A stretch of DNA of 64,000 nt from Nematostella vectensis (lineage: Eukaryota > Cnidaria > Anthozoa > Actiniaria > Edwardsiidae): the NCBI RefSeq assembly GCF_932526225.1, contig NC_064045.1:7238998-7302997 (forward strand). Direction: 5' to 3'. Positions 1 through 12,028 of this stretch are shown piece after piece. The first letter of the stretch is position 1. Every line of letters starts with the position of its first letter. The translations under genes were made by a program, and so were the position numbers. The notes beneath the pieces are model-generated. The model had not been told where the DNA came from and did not search any database. It worked only from the letters and a program-made list of their open reading frames with translations.

Positions 1-26
1 ATCTGCACCACCCCCACACCACCCCC

Positions 27-3000
27 ATGGAACACAAGACCCTTTTTCAGCTCCTTGACCGCCACACCGCCGAATGTCCAAATAAGGAAGCACTGGTTTA
101 CCGAGATGAAAAAGGCAACCGGAAGTCACTTACCTTCAAAGAGTACAAAGATCAGTCCCAGGCTATCGCAGCCAGACTCTTGGAGCTAGGCGTGGGTCGA
201 GGGGACATGGTGCTAGTCATGCTGCCCAGTGAGTTCGAATTTGCGATTGTCGAGATCGCTCTAGGGCGAATTGGCGCAATTTTTGTAGCAGTAGAATTCG
301 ATGCCCCTGAAGCTGTAACAATATTACAAGATCAAATTCACTGCATATTTTACTCCCATGAGAGCAAGGAAATGCAAGAAGTCGTAAGCGCTATTGTGGA
401 TCGAGATCACTTCAAGGCCGCGGTCTATGTCGGTCCCCACACTACCCCCCCAAACAAACCAAAAGTCTACAGCTATAGCGATCTCCTGGAAGCAAGCGAA
501 CCGTACGATCTCGCTGCCTTGTCCCAAGTAGAGGCAGAAGTTCAGTTTGATGACCCGTTTTTGATCATTCACACTTCCGGAAGCACAGGGAAACCAAAGC
601 CTGCACTCTACACCCATCAGGGATTCGTCAATGGAGTGAAAATAATAAGCCTCGTCTTCAAGGCGACACGGGAATCCATCGTGTTTAGCGATGCTCCGCT
701 GGACTGGATCTCGGGCGTCGGGTTTATGCTTGGTTTGGTTCCGTTCTGCGGTGCAACACTTGTCATGTTCCCGCCAAATCTTGCCGTACACGGCCACGTG
801 ACTGGTTATATTCTTCACATAGTCGAAGAGGAAAAATGCACCCATTCTTTTTTCTTGTCCTATTTTTTTGTCGACATGACGCTGTATTCAGAAATATCAA
901 ACGTGGACTTGAGCAGGCTGCGGTTCTGCCTTACTGGAGGACAGCTAATGGACAAGAATCTGATGAAGAAAGTCTTCGATATTGTGCCCGACCTTTGTAT
1001 CTTATTTAGTTATGGCGCTACAGAGGCGTTTCTTGTCGCGAGGCAGCCGCTTACAAAGGATAATATTGACTCCGTCAACTATGCTGCTTTGGAATTAAAC
1101 CCTGGGCTGGAGATTAAGGTGGTGGACAGTAATGAGAACGTCGTGCCTGTTGGAACACCAGGTAAGAAAGTCAGCTATTGCTGGAATGGAGTCATTTATA
1201 GAAGAAGGGGGTGTAAGGCGGTAGAGAGAAAATGTAAGAAGGAAGAAGGGTATTACTATATATTATATACTATATATATTTTTTTATATATATATTTACT
1301 TGGCAGAGATTTAATTTTCACTTGTATTCATAATATTAGAAATGACCACTTAGCTCAGTACTCAAGATTGATAGTATTTTATATTAAACTAGAGGTAAGC
1401 CATTGTAATTGGTGCACTTTTACCCTGACCGCAGGCGAGCTGTATGTGAGAGGGCTTTCACTGATGCACTCCGCGAACGCTCTGAAAATCGAAGGAGCGG
1501 ACTACAGGGACTGCTTCACGGACACAAAGTGGTACCGGACAAACGACCGCTGCCTTCTCATGCCAGACGGCAAACTAAAGGTAAGTTATATACAGAGAAG
1601 CACCTAGGAACTTGAGTTTTGTCCAATTAAGAAAATATCAAAGCGGTCTAGCGGACACCTCAACCGACAAAAGGCAGAGTCTATTAGAATAATAAAGGTT
1701 GGTTCTCACTTAAGCGTAAGCGCAAACGCAAAACGCAATTTTTAATCTTCTTAATCTTCTAACTTTTTCGACCCACTTTTGCTCATAATGGCCTTCGAGT
1801 TCTGTCCAGTTCAAGGCAAAAAGAGACAGCTAGGATCATAACTAAAATTGGATGTTCAGTTTACCTCATTATTATGCAAAATGGCAGCCATAGCCGCGGC
1901 GAGAGAACCACGCAGAAAACGTTCTTCTGTCGGCCGAATAATACTCCTACCTATGATTTATTGCGTTTACTGTATGCTAGAGGAACCCGGACGCCTTGTT
2001 GTAAAAACGAATCAGTGCGATCGTGGCGAGAAAATATTCATTTCAAGATTTACGGCCAACGTCACTCAAAATTTCGCCCTCATGTGTGCCCGATCGATCT
2101 GAGAAAGTTGGGATTTTCGTTAGGTCCGGACGGTGTCAGCAAAAAAGGAAATACATCGGCAGAACCTACAATAGTTTTTCATCATTTTGATGCTTTGAAC
2201 AAGCGAATACCTCGTGGGTACCCCATGGGTACCCAGCCATTTAGTTTTTGTTTACATTTTCGCAATTTACATGCTGTATCATGGAATCTCACGTCCAATA
2301 CCTAAGAGCGTGTTTGAGGTAACTCGCATACATCAAAGTCGCAGAAGAAAGGTAGCCGACTAAAACAAGCGAGAAGCAGAGTTGTGGTAAACCTTTTTTG
2401 TCTTTTCTTTTCGTTTCGGTTGGGGTGCTACAGTAGCCGTTGCGAATAAAAATAATCGATGAAATTGAAAGGGACTGGCCTAGTGAGCACATGAGTAGGA
2501 GCTTATTTATATGGGATATTTTTTCAAGGGGTATGCTCTTGAGATACATGACAAGTGGAATTCTCTGCAGTTTTCTACAATAAATCATTGTATACCTATC
2601 TTATACCATGCTAGATGGCAACTTATTCTACGTAAATCCAGTGCATGATGCAAAGTTTGAGTGGATACTGCCAAATAAACAAAGCAATTTCTGCCGCATT
2701 CTCTTTGGCTTGGTATAAAGATACATGCCTACATTTAAAGACTTCTGTATGGAAAGGAATCAGAAGTTTAATGCTTATACATCAAACCCCTATTATCTTT
2801 TCTTTTATAAAGATGAAAAATGTTCATGTAAACTAAGTTGCACCCTTTAGTCAAGCGGACAGAATTTCTGTTTAAAAATAGAGAGTTCATGTGGGTGTAA
2901 TTGACAATTGATCATTCAGTTATATTATTTTGTAATTTTCAAAACATTGTCAGGCTAAAATAGGATGCCTGATTTAATGTAATTTTCAAAACATTGTCAG

Positions 3001-6000
3001 GCTAAAATAGGATGGCTGATTTAATATCAAAAATATAATTTTTAATGTTCGAAAATGATCCTGTCTGTTGTCCTATATTTTCTGTAGGGCTTTCATGTCT
3101 CTATACCTCATTTCTAATGAACACACCCATACAGAGACAGATCCAGGGGTGGAAATGGAGGTGATTTTCTTCTGAAGACATTCTATAAGTTAACTGTCAC
3201 CAAATTTTTCTCATATGTCTGCTTAATGCTTTGGAGTATTTGGAAAGGGGTTGTTGGGTTGGTTTGGTTGGAGATGATGGTGGCTAGTTTTAATTTCTGG
3301 TGCACACTTGCAAAGCACAGGGTCACATAATTCCCCGCTAGAATACACAAAGTAAATTAGTGGCACAAAATAATAGAAACAATGCAATCTCAGCATATTA
3401 CATTCAAAATCATGATCATTTCTGCTGCTTTACCACACTTTTAGGCCAAAATACTCTCTCTCTCTCTGTCGCTTAAAATTTTTAATGTTTGAAAATGATT
3501 CTGTCTGTTGTCCTATATTTTCTGTAGGGCTTTCGTGTCTATACCGTATTTCTAATGAACACACCCATACAGAGACAGGTCCAGGGTTGGGAATGGGGGT
3601 GATTTTCTTCTGAAGACATCTGAAGCCATCATATAAGTTCACTGTCACAAAATTTTTCTCATACAGTATGTCTGCTTAATGGTGTCCAGTGGAGCACAAT
3701 GACTGTGGTCACACAAGTAAACTTGCACCCAGAATAGGTTGTTCAAGTTTAAGCCCCCTCTCTCGCTTCTTTATTTTTTTTTTTTTTATTGTTTGATACA
3801 TTTACTGTACGCCGTTGTATTTTGATCACACGTGAAACTATTGAGAAAATTAAGTAAAATCTATGTATAATCTCCGGCTTTATAGTAGACCCCTGGTATG
3901 AAGTAACTGCCTTGAAGAACATTTCAAAAAAACTTAAATACCTCGTAATTTTGATAGAAAAACAGAGGGGCAAAGTTAAAAGTTCTCTATTTAATTTTGT
4001 ATCAAGTAAAACTTTTACACTAGTGTTTTAGTTGCTGTACTTAGCTTATTACAACGCATTAGCATCGAGTCGACGGTGATTCCCGAGTCTGTGTTCAGCG
4101 TTTAGTGAACTATAAGTGCGTGTTTTTCGATATTCAATGTGGCATATTATTTTCGGGGTGTCAAACAGCTTCAAAGAAACGGTTAGGCTGTATATTCGTA
4201 CTCCCCTTCGCGCCGCCATTTTGTTTCAAGTGATAGCTTGGCATACAAATACCAAGGGGGAGAGGGTGGGTACTCTGCTGTGATTGGATATGGATTGTTT
4301 ATGGCTCACATGAACTCTATACATAGAACTATAAAATTTACGTTTGAGTGGTCCACTAGTCAGGTAAATTTTTTGGATGTTTCACTTACTCTTAGGGATG
4401 GGTTAATATCTACAGATCTGTATAGTAAGCCTACTGATAAGCATCATAATCTTTTTCATACGTCCTGTCATCCGTCTGCTTGTAAGAAAGGCATTCCTTT
4501 TGGGCAGGCACTACTTATTCGTAGGATATGTTCGGAAGACTCTTCTTTCGAAAAGAGGGTATTAGAGTTACAAGGTTATTTAGTTGATAGGGGTTATGAC
4601 AGCAGGTTTGTGGGGAGGGAAGTTGACCGGGTTAGACGTATTCCTAGGGACGACACATTGAAAGACAGGCGTAAAGGTAAAAATGATCGTGTACCTTTTG
4701 TAGTCACTTTTCATCCAGCTTTACCTAATTTACCTGGTATTCTTCGTAATTTACAGCCAGTTCTAGAATCTTCTAGTAGATGTAGGGGTGCTATTGGTAG
4801 GGTACCTATGGTGGCTTATAGGAAACCTAGGAGTTTAAAGGATATGTTGGTGCACTCCTCTCTTAAAGAGGATAGTACTCAGGTTAGAGGTTGTGGTAAG
4901 TGTGGCGGTAAAAGGTGTAGGGTGTGTAACTTTCTTAAGACAGGGCGGGAGTTTCGCAGTACAGTTACTAATAAGAAATATGTCATTAATTTTGACTTGG
5001 ACTGTAACTCAGATTTTGTTGTTTATCTAACTACTTGCTCTTTGTGTAGCAAGCAATACGTAGGGTCTACTGTCAATAGTTATAGGAAGCGTTTTAATAA
5101 TCATAAAAGTAGGTTAAATAAGCACCCTAGTTTACCGGTTAGTGAAAGAGTTAAGGATGACCTTATCTATCAACATTTTCATCGCGACAATCATTTAGGT
5201 CTTAATAATGTTATGGTACAACTTATAGATAAGTGTAACTCTGAGGCTCAGCTTAGGGAAAGGGAAGGCCAGTGGGCTTATCGGCTTAAGTCTATCTACC
5301 CGCGGGGTCTTAATAGTGATGACTTTTTTGTAGTAGGAACCCACGTAGAGATGTGTAAATTCTTTTTATCCATAGCGCGCGCTATTCTAGAAAATGCGCG
5401 TTTTTGTCAGTTGTAATGTTTTTGCGTCTCGCGCCACTATTCTGATGTAAATAAGCTTGTAACGATTCACCTTCTTCAGTCTGCCCTGAAGAAGTCTTAT
5501 TAAAGACGAAAATTTGGCAGAGTCGATTTCCAGTTTTTGGTGTATTGTATTCATTGTTCTGGTACGAGATCGCGACAGTTTGGGCTTTTTGATTCCAATA
5601 TATATATATATATATATCTTGGTTAAATATAAATATATACATATATATTAAGGGATATGGTTTAGTTAGGATTAGGTTAAGGGCTAAATTCAGTATAAGG
5701 TTAAAGTTTGAGGTTTAGGGTTAGGTTAAGGGTTAGGTTTGGGATTAGGTTAATGAGGGATTTGGTTTAGTTAGGATAAGGTTAAGGGTTAGGTTAAGGG
5801 CTAGGTTCAGAATTAGGTTAAGAGTTAAGGTTTAGGATTAGGTTAAGGGTTAAGGTTTACATAGCTGTCAACCTCGCGTTAGGAAAAATCTTGAGAAAAT
5901 CCAGTGAATGTATCAGAAGTACCAAAATAGCTAATGCGGGAGAATTGAGTAAATGTATGGATATTTAAAAAAATAGACTTGAGAAAAGGTTCAAAATGTT

Positions 6001-6458
6001 AAGACTCCCGCCTTATGCGGGAGAGTTGACAGTTATATGGTTTAGGTCCATCGTGTGCCTCTGATTCTGATTTTATTCATGACTATCCTTAGATTCTTGG
6101 GAGAATCGATAACCTCATCAAATGCGCCACAGAATCCATTCAACCCTCCGAAGTTGAAACCGTCCTCTCCAAGCATCCCAAAGTTATCAGCGCCATCGCT
6201 GTTGGTGTACCAGACCAGCGGCTGTATGAGACCGTCTGCGCATGTGTAAAGCTCAGACTTGATAAAGGCGAGACCGAGGAGTCAGTAGTTGCTGAAATCG
6301 ACGCCTGGTGCGCGGATAAGTTTATCGTTAGCACTAACGGTCTATCGTCACAACCTGTCCACTACGTTGTGATGGATCAGTTCCCTACTACAAGAACGGG
6401 TAAAACGGATAGAAAAACCTTGAGAAAAATGGCTATAGAAAAACTTGGTATCGCATGA
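27..6458 (+). CDS. Acyl-CoA synthetase (AMP-forming, ANL superfamily), 3 exons
   Basis: Exons are 27-1161, 1435-1580 and 6093-6458. Joins are GT-AG and in phase, giving 548 aa ending at TGA 6456-6458. The family activates a carboxylic acid with ATP to an acyl-adenylate and then transfers it to CoA. Visible motifs are the phosphate loop TSGSTGKPKP (183-192), YGATE (329-333), the ATP-ribose motif YRTND with D416, GRIDNLIK (430-437) starting the small C-terminal domain, and RTGKTDRK with the adenylation lysine K531. Two glycines usual in the family are replaced: KPKG is KPKP and TGD is TND. No mitochondrial leader is seen. The first ATG lies 26 bases from the window edge and the frame is open upstream, so a 5' exon may be missing. 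Substrate is unknown; an ACSF2-like medium-chain enzyme is one possibility. Confidence 0.85.
1252..1300. repeat. TA-rich low-complexity tract in intron 1
   Basis: An AT/TA-rich run fills the middle of the 273-bp first intron (1162-1434) of the acyl-CoA synthetase gene. Nothing else is visible in this intron. Confidence 0.6.
2931..3025. repeat. Tandem duplication, about 47 bp x 2
   Basis: Two nearly identical copies follow each other in intron 2, each starting TGTAATTTTCAAAACATTG and ending near CTGATTTAA. The rest of intron 2 from 1581 to 2930 shows no gene or clear repeat. Confidence 0.8.
3037..3683. repeat. Direct repeat, about 200 bp, two diverged copies
   Basis: Copy 1 (about 3037-3230) and copy 2 (about 3474-3683) share long stretches such as CTGTCTGTTGTCCTATATTT and TTCTAATGAACACACCCATA, with small indels. 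No open frame spans them. They look like a local duplication within intron 2. Confidence 0.75.
4238..5560 (+). mobile_element. 5'-truncated Penelope-like element (RT thumb, linker, GIY-YIG)
   Basis: An open frame at 4238-5416 (first ATG 4302) encodes the C-terminal part of a Penelope-like polyprotein. It starts at the end of the reverse transcriptase (VNFLDVSLTL), continues through the usual linker (GQALLIRRIC, FVVTFHPALPNL) and a Cys-rich patch, and ends in a GIY-YIG endonuclease (YLTTC followed by QYVGST and RKRFNNHKS). The catalytic RT motifs including YxDD are absent, so the copy cannot move by itself, yet the remaining frame has no stop over about 390 codons. A PLE-like tail with CTGAAGAAG and CGAAAATTTGGCAGAG follows at about 5480-5520. 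It lies in the sense orientation inside intron 2 of the synthetase gene. The 5' limit is uncertain; 3690-4237 is unassigned intron. Confidence 0.88.
5645..5860. repeat. Degenerate telomere-like (TTAGGG/TTAGGTTA) tract
   Basis: A TA microsatellite (about 5600-5645) is followed by roughly 210 bp of irregular repeats of GGTTAAGGGTTAGG type. The units resemble the metazoan telomere repeat TTAGGG but vary in length and sequence. The tract starts directly after the PLE tail and ends at a small inverted-repeat element. Confidence 0.7.
5861..6038. mobile_element. MITE-like inverted-repeat element
   Basis: The left end reads ATAGCTGTCAACCTCGCG and the right end, reverse-complemented, reads ATAACTGTCAACTCTCCCGC. 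About 180 bp long with no coding capacity. It lies between the telomere-like tract and the last exon of the acyl-CoA synthetase gene. Exact ends and target duplication are not clear. Confidence 0.55.
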
Positions 6459-6499
6459 GCATGGACGCAATTAGAGAGTGTCTAATAATTTCGGTGAGA

Positions 6500-6893
6500 A
6501 CCTTTCAAGCGTGTATCGTTAACCTGCCGAGCTTGTATCGGGAACCTTAGTAGCGTTTATCGTGAACACTCTAAGCGTGTATCGTGAACCTTCTAAGCGT
6601 GTATCGTGAACCTTCTAGGCGTGTATTGTGAACCTTAGCGTGTTTCGTGAACCCTCCAAGCGTGTATCGTGAACCTTCCAGGCGTGTATCGTGAACCTTC
6701 TAAGCGTGTATCGTGAACCTTCCAGGCGTGGATCGTGACCCTTCCAAGCGTAAATCGTGAACTTTCCAAGCGTGTATCGGGACCCTCCAAGCGTGTATCG
6801 TGACCCTTCCAGGCGTGTATCGTGACCCTTTCAGGCGTGTATCGTGAACCTTGCAAGCGTGTATCGTGAACCTTGCAAGCGTGTATCGTGATC
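6500..6893. repeat. 22-bp minisatellite, forward array
   Basis: About 18 imperfect copies of a unit like CGTGTATCGTGAACCTTCCA. The array starts about 40 bp after the stop codon of the acyl-CoA synthetase gene, so it may lie in its 3' UTR, and it runs into the start of the second PLE. The same unit forms a larger array in the opposite orientation at 12029-12890. Confidence 0.92.
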
Positions 6894-9200
6894 CAAAATA
6901 TTCTCGCCGTAATCTCCCTAATCCCGATAACGATAATACGTCTTATATTACTCCCCAAGCCGCTCCTAATACTAACCCACCACTGGTTGCGACACCAGCG
7001 CCTCAGCGCCGACGCCGCCGTAGACGAAGACGACGTAAAAACAACTCCGTTGTTACTCTTGACCGCACATCGGTAATAAACATCTCCAGCACTTCTCTAT
7101 CGCCCGACGAAACTTCTGTTCTTGCTCGCGGCCTTACCTTTTGCCCTACACCACGCAAAATCGACTGGTCTCAAGTCAACGCTGATATATATGATTTCAA
7201 TCGTAGGATGCGACTAGCTGAATATTTCTTTAATGAAGACAAACCCAATGATAATGATATTCTCTCTTTTGACGGCTCATTTAACCCTTTCCGTAACAAA
7301 AGCACTTGGACTCCCTCCTCAGGCAGGGATAACTCACTCGACACCTTCCTTAATTCTGTCAAACTACAGATACAAAACTCTACACTTAACAAGACTCGCT
7401 CTAACATCACACCTGGTGAACGTAACGCTTTAACACAACTCAACCAAAGACAAGACATCATAATCAAACCCGCAGACAAAGGATCCGGCACAGTCGTAAT
7501 GGACAAAGACTGGTATATTAATGAATGTAATAGACAACTTAATGACACTAAATTCTACACACAATTAGATGCCGACATTACTAATGACATACAAAAACGA
7601 GTCACAACTTACATCAACCGAATGCACACGGACGGAATAATTAATCAGGACACTAAATCCTACCTCACACCCAAAGACTCTAAATCTGGACGGTTTTACA
7701 TACTCCCTAAAATACATAAACATGGTAATCCTGGACGCCCTATTATTTCCTCTAACTCCCACCCCACCGAACGCATCTCAGAATTTGTAGACTACTACCT
7801 CCAGCCATTAGTAAGTAAACTTCCATCATATGTTAAAGACACTAACCACTTCTTAAACATTTTATTAACACTCAGCAACCTACCAACAGACTCTCTCCTG
7901 GTCACACTCGACGTCTCTAGCCTCTATACTAATATTCCACATAATGATGGCATCAACGCTTGTCACCACTTCCTTCGCACATGTAACACTAACCCCATCC
8001 CTGCTGGCACTATTTGTGATTTAATCCGCATGATCCTCCAAATGAACAACTTCTCCTTTAATGACAAACACTACCTCCAGAAGCATGGCACCGCAATGGG
8101 CACACGCATGGCACCCTCTTTCGCCTGTCTCTTTCTTGGTCTATTTGAAACCAACGCTTTGCGTGACGCCCCGCTTTTCTCAAGAGACAAATCCTACGCG
8201 TTGCTAACATTTCCCGCATTGACGCCCTACGCCCTAATAATAACAACCACAAAAACTCCCGTCGCATCCCCTTTGTCACTACCTATAACGCTACACTACC
8301 TAACATCAACAACATAATCCGTAGAAACTACAACCTTCTACTCTCGTCTAAGCGATGCCATAAGGTTTTCACTGAGCCCCCTCTCGTCGCCTTTCGCCGC
8401 TCACCTAACCTCCGCGACATCCTCGTTAAAGCCAAGCTACCTTCCGACCGCTCTCCCACCAACCAACCCCCCGGTGCTTTCCGTTGCGAAAAAAAAAATG
8501 CCTAACCTGCCCCTATATTAGAACCGACGGCCTTACAAGCTACACATTTTTCTCAACAGGTGAAACACGACCTATAACCTCCCACATAACCTGCAATACT
8601 AAAAACGTGATTTATATGATTCAATGTAACCGCTGTAACCTTCAATATATTGGGGAAACTAAACGCAAATTAAAAGAACGCTTTAATGACCACCGCAGAA
8701 CTGTAGACTCCCAATCTCGATCCATACCAACCCACGCCGCTGAACACTTCCTAAAACCTAACCACTCCGCTTCTGACATAGAGCTCATACCTATTGAAAA
8801 AATAAGAAATAACCGCGACTCCATCCGCAAAGCAAGAGAAGCCACACTGATAGCTCGCGCTGGCACTCTTGAACCCGGTGGCCTCAACCGGCGTGAAGAA
8901 ACCGTTTAGCTACTTAGTAATCCACACCACCCTATTTACCATCTTCCATAAGTCACTCAATTACTATTTTTACCTTTTGTTAGTTAATCATCAATGAACT
9001 TTGTACTTTGTCACTCAATTACTATTTTTACCTTTTGTTAGTTAATCATCAATGAACTTTGTACATATACTAGCTATAACATGCCATTGTAACTCATTTA
9101 TAACCTGAAGAAGGCAGGTATTGGCCTGCCGAAATATCGTTCTATAAAAACATAAATCTGCGTTGTTGTCGACTATTTCTTTTAAAGTTTTTTTTACAGA
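6894..9200 (+). mobile_element. Penelope-like element with deleted RT core and frameshifts
   Basis: Frame 1 (about 6894-8160) encodes a basic N-terminus with an Arg run, the PLE motif LARGLTFCPTP, and RT motifs IIKPADKGSGTVV, FYILPKIHK, GRPIISS, LDVSSLYTNIPH and GTAMGTRMAPSFA. Coding similarity then stops and resumes in another frame with the linker (RRIPFVTTYNATLPNIN, about 8257). It shifts once more at an A10 run (8489-8498) into the GIY-YIG domain (YMIQCNRCNLQYIGETKRKL, 8484-8909). The RT segment carrying YxDD is missing, so this is a dead copy with one internal deletion and two frame changes. The 3' part holds a 56-bp tandem duplication and a PLE-like tail with CTGAAGAAGGCAGG near 9105. 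Confidence 0.9.
8945..9066. repeat. Tandem duplication in the PLE 3' region
   Basis: Two nearly identical copies of about 56 bp containing GTCACTCAATTACTATTTTT and ending ATGAACTTTGTAC lie between the GIY-YIG stop codon and the PLE tail. They are probably part of the element's non-coding 3' end. Confidence 0.8.
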
Positions 9201-9324
9201 GCTCCCACATACCTAAGAAAAAGCTGTATACAAGAATAATATGGTAGCAAATATTGGTAACCCATCGACTCGAGTTTTCGTGACGCAATGTCCGTCCGTC
9301 CGTCCCTCCCCAAAAATCGTGCGT

Positions 9325-9560
9325 CCCAAGAAAGCATCGTATGACAACCAAACTTGGCAGGTGTCATGTATGTGTCGAGGGATGTGCAAAACTGTGGTCA
9401 CGTGATTTGTGACGTCGTTGATGACGTCACTAAAAGCAAAACTATTCATATCTCATTAACGAAACATCATATCACAACCAATCTTGGTATGTGTCATGAA
9501 GGTGCCAGGGGGGTGCACCAATATGGTTACACGATTGTGACGTCATCAATGATGACACTA
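9325..9560. repeat. Diverged repeat rich in CACGTG and TGACGTCA motifs
   Basis: Two units of about 115 bp each contain a CATATGACAACC-like start, a GTGTCATG segment, GGTCACGTGA or GGTTACACGA, and TGACGTCATCAATG or similar. A third diverged copy lies at about 10950-11040. The palindromes match E-box and CRE/ATF sites, but as part of a repeat they need not regulate anything. Confidence 0.65.
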
Positions 9561-9914
9561 GAATAAAAAATATGCTGACATCATTATTCCATTAACCCTT
9601 TCACTCCTGGGTACTTTCGAGCAAAATTGTAAAACAAAATACAGACTGAAAACAGAAACCTCCCCCCCCTATCTCAAGTCCAACACTACCAGTTAAGCTA
9701 AGCTACCGCTGACCCAAGACGGTATGCCTTGAAGTTTAGAACAATGCACTGCAGTGCCTTTTCCTTCTAGCGACGGCACTGCTACAGCCTGTTGCTTACA
9801 ACATTTGCTTGTAATTTGCTCTCCAATTACAGCTTTTTTACATCTGGAGAGTGCCTTAGGACATCATAAAGTCTATTGGGGCATAATAAATGCTATGCTT
9901 ATGGATGATTGCGC

Positions 9915-10385
9915 GCTGAGGTTGATTCAATGGGAGGTTGAGGTTGATTCAATGGGATGATAAAGGAATTTTCTGGTGAATGGCCTCATACTCTCCAATG
10001 TTGAGGTTGATTCAATGGGAGGTTGAGGTTGATTCAATGGGATGATAAAGGAATTTTCTAGTGAATGGCCTCATACTCTCCAATGTTGAGGTTGATTCAA
10101 TGGGAGGTTGAGGTTGATTCAATGGAATGATAAAGGAATTTTCTAGTGAATGGCCTCATGCTTTCCAATGTTGAGGTTGATTCAATGGGATGATAAAGGA
10201 ATTTTCTAGTGAATGGCCTCATACTCTCCAATGTTAAGGTTGATTCAATGGGAGGTTGAGGTTGATTCAATGGAATGATAAAGGAATTTTCTAGTGAATG
10301 GCCTCATACTCTCCAATGTTGAGGTTGATTCAATGGGATGATAAAGGAATTTTCTAGTGAATGGCCTCATACTTTCCAATGTGGA
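9915..10385. repeat. Compound minisatellite, about 85-107 bp units
   Basis: Units consist of one or two copies of GAGGTTGATTCAATGGGA followed by GATAAAGGAATTTTCTAGTG and AATGGCCTCATACTCTCCAA. About five units vary by the number of the short sub-repeat. Bases 9600-9915 and 10385-10940 carry no gene I can recognise. Confidence 0.88.
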
Positions 10386-11236
10386 ATACCTCTGCTACCC
10401 AACCTTTTTCAAAGGATTGTTTTCAGGCTCCTTGGATCCTTGGACCTGGAAATATTTTGTTTGGCTTTGGGGTTATGATTATGGGGGAGGAGTTTGCCCG
10501 CCTCTCTGTCAAGGTGTTTCCAAGATTCCCATGATGCAGTGCAGACATTCAATTTAGCCTAAACATGGAGACTCGTTTCTAATGGAGGTTTTAGCATTGG
10601 CTATTGTGGCTGATGGCTGCAAAATGGGACCTGACGGACAGCAATAAAGGTATCTATTTGCGACTTGATCTGTGTTTGCTTGTCTCTATTTGTAGTTCGG
10701 AATTTTGTGTTTTTGGTAATAAATGTTTCTGAGTTTAAGCGTTTGTTTGCGAGTGGGTCAGAAATCAAGGTTGATATTTTGGATCAATTATATTACACTG
10801 CTTGGATGCGCTTTTGAAGATCGTGTATGCCTTGGAGGAATCTATGAGTATCCGGGTCTGGTGATGTTTAGTTTGCATTTCTGACGTTTTTCAGTTGGGC
10901 CTATATTTTACGGGCGTCTGGGGACGTTATAGTAATGGAAGTGTTAAAGAAACATCGTGTGACAACCAAACGCGGTAGGTGTCATGTTGGTCTCAAGGGG
11001 GTGCACCAGTATGGTCACGTGAATATTACGTCATCAATGCGAAAATAAGCAAAGATTTGATCGTTTGGAGATCCGCTTTTTGGCAATGTCTAAAATCTAT
11101 ATATTAGCTTTTTTGTTGTTGTTGTTCTGGGAGAGTGTCTTAATTTTTTATCCCCTTTTTGGGGGACGGCCTTAAGATTGGGGAAGCTCGAAAATTTTGA
11201 ACCAGAAAAAGATCCAACTTATCATCCCTCCCTTCT

Positions 11237-11256
11237 CCCCCCCCCCCCCCCCCCCC
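11237..11256. repeat. Poly-C tract
   Basis: A run of about 20 C residues. Homopolymers of this kind are prone to sequencing and assembly length errors. Confidence 0.9.
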
Positions 11257-11465
11257 GATAAACAATGACCTTTTCATCAGGAATGATTAATGCACCACAA
11301 GTTTACCATTGTTGATGGGGCAGTGCTGGTTCGTTTAACTGGACACGCCAGGCAGTGACTGGAAATAGGGAGAGTTCAACAAACTTTGGGAAGAGTATGA
11401 TCCGAGCAAGAAGTGATCTATCTTTTGTCAAATTCTTATAGCCATTTGTGAGGGAGGCAGAGCTA

Positions 11466-11980
11466 CCGTATTATAGGAAATTAACGTTGGTAGATATTAA
11501 AACGTGTATCAAATGTACGCGTATCAAATTAACGGGAATTTTTTTGACAACTTGTGTCAAAAAAAATTAACGCGAATTTGGGCCTAATGTATTCAAATAT
11601 ACTTAATTAACGCGGATCATGAAATGCTTTTATTTTGTAATTTGCTGCTCGAAAATATTCCATTTACGAAATACTATTATCATCAAGCATGCAAGCTTTT
11701 ACGGATAGAGAGAACAACGACCGAATTAAAAAAAATACCTAACGTGATCAAAAAAGACAACTAAACATATGGAACTCTTTATTAATAAACAGAGTATTGT
11801 TTTAAAATTCGTTGAATTTTGTATTCGATCGTTTATAAAATTCATAACGTTTTCTAGATTAATGTTTAACTTGATTATTGTATTACAAATTAACAATAAA
11901 CTTAATTAGAATATATTTAATTAACGCGATTTTTTTAATTTCGCGTTAATTAAATGGAACGTTAATTTCCTATAATAAGG
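11466..11980. mobile_element. Non-autonomous DNA transposon with TA target duplication
   Basis: Ends are perfect inverted copies over TATTATAGGAAATTAACGTT, with a further few bases matching at each tip except one mismatch (CCG versus CCT). TA flanks both sides (11464-11465 and 11981-11982), as for Tc1/mariner-type insertion. The 515-bp interior is AT-rich, repeats TTAATTAACGCG near both ends and has no coding frame. Confidence 0.8.
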
Positions 11981-12028
11981 TATGTAGAAAGGGTTAAGGC
12001 TGAATTGTTTACATTGTGTTAACATGCT

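Noticed and set aside
324-845. 173-codon minus-strand frame
   Set aside because: It is antisense to the acyl-CoA synthetase exon, whose motifs are unmistakable on the plus strand.
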